Source of the DNA: Solen grandis
Lineage: Eukaryota > Mollusca > Bivalvia > Adapedonta > Solenidae
DNA: 64,000 nt
Direction of reading: 5' to 3'
NCBI GenBank assembly: GCA_021229015.1
Contig: CM037789.1
Coordinates: 34,298,346 to 34,362,345, forward strand
Position numbers and translations under genes: made by a program. Under the pieces are notes generated by a model. It saw nothing but the letters and a program-made list of their open reading frames with translations. It searched no databases and was not told where the DNA came from. This document shows positions 60,634 to 64,000 of this stretch, piece by piece (positions within the stretch are counted from its first letter, which is position 1; each line of letters begins with the position of its first letter).

Positions 60634-61544
60634 TAAGAGACCTTGGTGTAACCCAGTTCCCCTGTCCACAGGTGTCATCCTAGGGGCAGCAGGGGGCGCC
60701 ATTATAGTCCTGGTTGCCGTCATATTGGCTGTCGTCTGCTTCTACAGGTAACAATCAAGGGCACTTCCTGCAACGTACTGATTAATATATTATATATTGA
60801 AATTAACTATTTCAAAAACACTTTTTGTCCTAATTTTCTGGCACACAATGTATGTTGTATAGAAAACATTTCGATTATTTGATCTATTGCTACATTGAGC
60901 TCAATAACAATTTCATGTGATAAATCCAATGCAAAGGGTGTTTTTTTATCTCATTGTCTGACTGTGAATATAAGAACTTTTCATGTGAGTAAGCATTGCC
61001 GTAGACTTACGGAAAGTCGATGATTCTACCATGTCCCTTATTTACAAGGCGTGATCATCCACCTGTCATGAGATGGACGTCACTATATGATTTAAAGTGG
61101 AAGGGACTCCGGCTTAAAATTGATTGTTATATATTGTTTTATTAATAACGGTCCAAATGTTTTTGATATTGCAGAAAAAGACGATCTGATCAAAACAGAA
61201 AGCAGACAACTAAAGCTAAACAACCGGAAGAGGACATGACTGAGTGCGCGATGTACTCGAGTCCAGACGACGACCAAGAAAAAGGCGCCAAGGAGATGGC
61301 AGCAGATGGCAGCAAGTATTCTACAGAACCAGAGTACAGTTACACCACTGTCAAGGTTCCGGATGGGGAAACAAACCACGGATATGAAGAGGACGATTAC
61401 AATCATCTCCATCAACAGCAACCCCGGAAACGAACAGAAAATGTCTACACTTTGGCTAACTTTAAAGTTGAAACAAAAGAAAATGAGAATGAAACCAATG
61501 ACTATAATTATTCAACTGTTCAAAAACCTAGAGCTGGAAAATGA
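54449..61544 (+). CDS. locus C: predicted type I membrane protein with tyrosine-motif tail, 358 aa
   Basis: Eight exons join in frame: 54449-54512, 55791-55832, 56534-56833, 57711-57791, 58466-58549, 60369-60428, 60672-60747, 61175-61544. Order of parts: signal peptide (aa 1-21); short Cys segment; ectodomain (36-135) with C40, the CRC motif and GCIKIK; Ser/Thr/Asn-rich stalk (136-210) built from phase 1-1 exons, with several N-glycosylation sequons; transmembrane helix (212-233); basic stop-transfer RKRR; a 122-residue tail. The tail repeats Y-x-Y-[ST]-TV (Y290/Y292 and Y346/Y348) and has YNHL (Y311) and VYTLA (Y327), all plausible phospho-tyrosine SH2 docking sites. I recognise no named family; Ig- or CUB-like folds are possible for the ectodomain. 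Surface signalling is inferred. Locus A carries a broken relative of the ectodomain exon. Confidence 0.68.
55791..55832 (+). CDS. locus C exon 2: short Cys segment
   Basis: TTCTTTTCAG acceptor, CAG|GTATAA donor, phase 1-1. Encodes VVQAGSHCEHNNT, with one Cys and an NNT sequon. Confidence 0.65.
55880..55915. repeat. (CT)n microsatellite
   Basis: About 18 CT units in locus C intron 2, one of several CT or GA runs here (also 30330-30363 as GA, 60593-60632, 63064-63100). Confidence 0.95.
56534..56833 (+). CDS. locus C exon 3: ectodomain
   Basis: TTCATTACAG acceptor, CAG|GTAAGC donor, exactly 300 nt in phase 1-1. Encodes AFFCTNTTTSG... NVSCRCDLRAPGDFYLASLL ... SIEGMVGDSSKRFQSMSITF ... GCIKIKA. 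Four cysteines. Near-copy of the end of locus A 2610-2965. Confidence 0.8.
57711..57791 (+). CDS. locus C exon 4: stalk segment (optional, GC donor)
   Basis: TTATTCCAG acceptor after a long T-rich tract, phase 1. Encodes LNSTSITTKCFPDIYSDGGS then SLKTTK. The only phase-1 donor is AAAG|GCAATT, a non-canonical GC site. Its Cys would make the ectodomain count even (six). Skipping it keeps the frame, so it may be alternative. Confidence 0.42.
58006..58252 (+). mobile_element. full-length family-1 SINE in locus C intron 4
   Basis: Head GCCGAGAGGGTAAAGTCGCT and B box GTGGGTTCGAATCCCGGC. Body and tail match 42106-42365, ending GCGACGGTAAAATCAAATAG and AAGTCAAGTC. Confidence 0.9.
58466..58549 (+). 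CDS. locus C exon 5: Ser/Thr/Asn-rich stalk
   Basis: TTTATAG acceptor, CAG|GTAAGT donor, phase 1-1. Encodes NIPKTPSNSHNTDSMPRDNT then KNTETDT, a mucin-like linker. Confidence 0.6.
58675..59175. repeat. dispersed repeat, copy 2 (partner at 29030-29500)
   Basis: Direct-orientation relative of the 29-kb copy, sharing TTGAAGTCTATGGGAAATAT, CAATTTCTG and AAGTTATATGCATGG. Moderately diverged. Confidence 0.85.
59965..60262 (+). mobile_element. full-length family-2 SINE in locus C intron 5
   Basis: A box GTGGCCTAGTGGTTAGAGCG and B box GGTCCGATCCCCGG. The body is TTGGCCCGATGTCAGGATAA, then ATGTGACTGG and ATGCCACATGTCTACAGCG. The tail is AATGACTGGAATACTGTCGG, then TGGGACGTTAAACCC and (CAAA)n. Confidence 0.9.
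60369..60428 (+). CDS. locus C exon 6: acidic stalk
   Basis: TTTATAG acceptor, TTG|GTAGTT donor, phase 1-1. Encodes THPSTKALEEKDENIEDNI. Confidence 0.58.
60672..60747 (+). CDS. locus C exon 7: transmembrane helix
   Basis: CCTGTCCACAG acceptor, CAG|GTAACA donor. Encodes GVILGAAGGAIIVLVAVILA then VVCFY, a single long hydrophobic helix with small-residue G-A-A-G-G-A. A (CT)n run (60593-60632) precedes the acceptor. Confidence 0.75.
60975..61095 (+). mobile_element. decayed 5'-truncated family-1 SINE in locus C intron 7
   Basis: Begins CTTTTCATGTGAGTAAGC, the same break region as the copy at 21537, then ATGATTCTACC, CATCCACCTGTCATGAG and TGGACGTCACTATATGA. Confidence 0.65.
61175..61544 (+). CDS. 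locus C exon 8: cytoplasmic tail
   Basis: GATATTGCAG acceptor, phase 2. Starts RKRRSDQNRKQTTK and ends PRAGK-TGA. Tyrosine motifs YSYTTV, YEEDDYNHL, NVYTLANF and YNYSTVQKP lie in an acidic, hydrophilic context. Confidence 0.75.
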
Positions 61545-64000
61545 CACGTTTGCAATATGAAATGTAGCTGTTATTAATGCTTAGCAGGAATTAACGAAAA
61601 TATAAAATATACGTCAAGTTATATCGCATAAGTAGACCTTTTTATAAAGTGAGCAATGCTGTTTATTTAACATTACATATACTTCTAATATGCGACGGAA
61701 TGATGTAACAGCACGTTGGAAAAATCTTTATATGATAATGCAAAATGCAAGTAAAAATACTTCCTTGAATTAGCATAACTAGCATTTTATCTAAATTATC
61801 TAAATATAGGATATAGTGTATTTTCTTTTCTCATTTTTTTTCACATGGTTGTAATATTGTTCTAGGGGGGCGAAGCTAAGTTGTAGCAATAAATGAAACA
61901 ATGATTGATTAGCTAAGATTTTTTGCTCATATTTAATGAAAATTGTTTAAATAGCTTAGTATGTACAAAACTGTATACATGATGATTGAAGCAAATTTTG
62001 GATGAGTATATTTAATGTTAAAAGGATGAGTTAACCAGTTAAAAAGAGTTAAACATTTAGATAAACAATTAACGAATTGGTGGTTGAATGAGTGTTTAGT
62101 AAAATTTCAAACATTTGAAGCTTGGCAGCTTATTTGTGTCATTATTGAATCGTTTATGAAAGTGAAATGAACAAAATTACACTAATCTATACAATCACTT
62201 TTTATTGAACAATGCGATATAAACCCGACCCAATGGGTTTATAAGTCACATAAGCATTTGTAAGTCATGCAACGAATCAATTCAAATACAATAGATAAAT
62301 AAACAATTTTAACATGAATTAGGGTTTTATTCATATGTCAAAATAAATAATTTGTATTCGACAGTTATTTAAGGAGATGAGTCATAGGTACGTACATTAG
62401 TATCGAAAATAATTATGCTTTGGGGATAAATTGTTGTATGTATTTCAGCATTGAGAAAAAATTGTTTAACAGAGATTGACTTTTACATATTTATAACAGT
62501 CTTTTACCGACAACATTATATGCGCTACCATTACACTACAAGGTTTTTACCTACTCCGACATTATAACAAAATAATCATTTCAAATCTTTTGAAATCTTT
62601 TCTATTTAATAAACTACTTAATGCTTCAATAGTTTGTTTTACTGTGTACAATTTACCGATAAATCTCTTATTTATGATAAGATATTAAGAAAAATACTGT
62701 GTAACTCACATTTTGTGTATACGTGTACTTAATTTCTTATTCTATTTGCTTATTTTTAAAAGTCAAATCCAGTCAAATGTAATGACGGTCGGCAAATAAT
62801 ACCTTTGGCAATTTATGATATAAAAATCACATGGAAAGGAATATGGCCAACACTAACGATTTTTAATGGCACAAATACAGTTCTATGATATATCCATATA
62901 TATGTATTCAATGTGTTATATCAATAAATAATATATTGGCATTACACTCACATATAACAAATCAAAATAATTACATTTTTCCATTTTTGCGTTGAATATT
63001 TAATTGTTTCGCTCATCTTATTTGCTGATTTATACCTTAACAACAGTTCAGCAAACATTTCACTCCTCTCTCTCTCTCTGCCTGTCTCTCTCTCTCTCTC
63101 TTATCACAACATTAACCACAATATACTTTATTAAAGGTTTTAAAAAGATTGAAGAAATAAAAAGTCATTTGTTAAGACAAACTTAAACAAGTAACTTTCC
63201 ATTTTTATAAAAATGTTGAAAAATAACTATATTCTCCCATCGACAACTGTAGTGCGCACGTTTTAAAGACTACATAGGCGATATTTGCCCCCTTAGTCAC
63301 GGAGATTTACAAGCTACATTAAGAAGTTCTACTTTTACTCAGCTTTAAATTAACTACATTTTTTATTTGTTTTTTTGTTGTTGTTTTTTTGTGTTTTTTT
63401 TTAGCGTGGTGTGTTCTCAAGTTAAGCTAGAAGTAATGTACAACTGCATAATTGGTCTTATTGCCATCTTTTGAACCATCAGTATATATTTCAAAATTAC
63501 AGGATATTTGACTTTACTAATGATCTCTAAATATATAGTGGAGTCTGTTTTGTTTTTTTTTGTTGTTTTTTTTCTTTTTGTTTTTTTGTGTGTTTTTTTT
63601 TTTCGAAAAGCCGAGGACAATCAATTTATTTCAAATAAGACCCAAAATCAAGACGATCGTTGAGATAGGGAGCCCACCTACCCACTCTTTTCATTCAGAA
63701 CTCATAATACATTGCCATTTGAAATGTTATTATGATATAGGAACATAAATAAAAACATTTTCATACGTTTTTTTTTTTTTATCTTTTTATGCATTAATGG
63801 ACAGCATTAGCAATGTATTCATCAATAAGTAAAACAATATACATTTTAATTGAAATCATTTTCCAGTTTGATATATTTTCAAAAAATAAGAAATCACCGA
63901 AATATTTCGAATAACGCCAAGATATCATTTAAAAGATTGAGTAATCGGGATTCGAATGTAGATTTTCATTAGTTTTAAAAGGATGTAGAATTTCATTAAA
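61545..64000. other. locus C 3' region and intergenic
   Basis: AT-rich, no exon seen. An AATAAA at 61888-61893 is a reasonable poly(A) signal for locus C. Further on are a (CT)n run (63064-63100) and T-rich tracts with no recognised element. Confidence 0.5.
61888..61893 (+). terminator. polyadenylation signal, locus C
   Basis: AATAAA about 345 bases after the stop codon. Confidence 0.45.

Noticed and set aside
61092..61421. minus-strand 109-codon ORF
   Set aside because: Antisense shadow of the locus C tail exon.

Overview
The window is eukaryotic nuclear DNA, AT-rich, with small exons (33-370 nt) in long introns, GT-AG splice sites, tRNA-derived SINEs, MITE-like inverted-repeat elements and many mini- and microsatellites. 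The repeat style (SINEs ending in a 'GACTGAAATACTGTCG...GTAAAC' tail, a 'GCTCACCTGAGCA...GCTCAGG' repeat) and the proteins point to a bivalve mollusc, possibly a scallop. That placement is inference; no species marker is present.

Layout. (1) 0-9 kb, minus strand: remains of a family of small single-pass membrane proteins. Locus A (331-3456) has a short Cys exon, a broken ectodomain exon and a Ser/Thr-rich stalk exon, and runs off the left edge. Locus B shows only its last exon (8670-8925), a cytoplasmic tail with a duplicated EYVNVD motif. (2) 9-16 kb: intergenic, with a diverged tandem duplication of about 0.9 kb. (3) 16.1-25.8 kb, plus strand: an MFSD1-like major facilitator transporter in at least 12 exons. 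(4) 25.8-34.7 kb: intergenic, with a 100-N assembly gap, a 41-bp minisatellite, a nested TIR element and a 44-bp x 21 array carrying the cAMP-response palindrome. (5) 34.8-47.9 kb, minus strand: a complete 13-exon NADP-type malic enzyme of 574 aa. (6) 48-54.4 kb: intergenic, with a duplicated CpG-rich segment. (7) 54.4-61.5 kb, plus strand: locus C, a complete 8-exon type I membrane protein (358 aa) of the same family as A. (8) 61.5-64 kb: no further gene seen.

The malic enzyme (cytosolic NADPH and pyruvate from malate) and the MFSD1-like carrier (probably endolysosomal) are housekeeping-type genes with no evident functional link. The unusual content is the A/B/C family: signal peptide, short Cys exon, one ectodomain exon, modular phase-1 Ser/Thr stalk exons, transmembrane segment and a tyrosine-motif tail, which is the architecture expected of a signalling receptor. 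I could not assign it to a named family. Two further oddities are in the MFSD1-like gene: a SINE supplies a splice donor, and a tetranucleotide microsatellite encodes the C-terminus.
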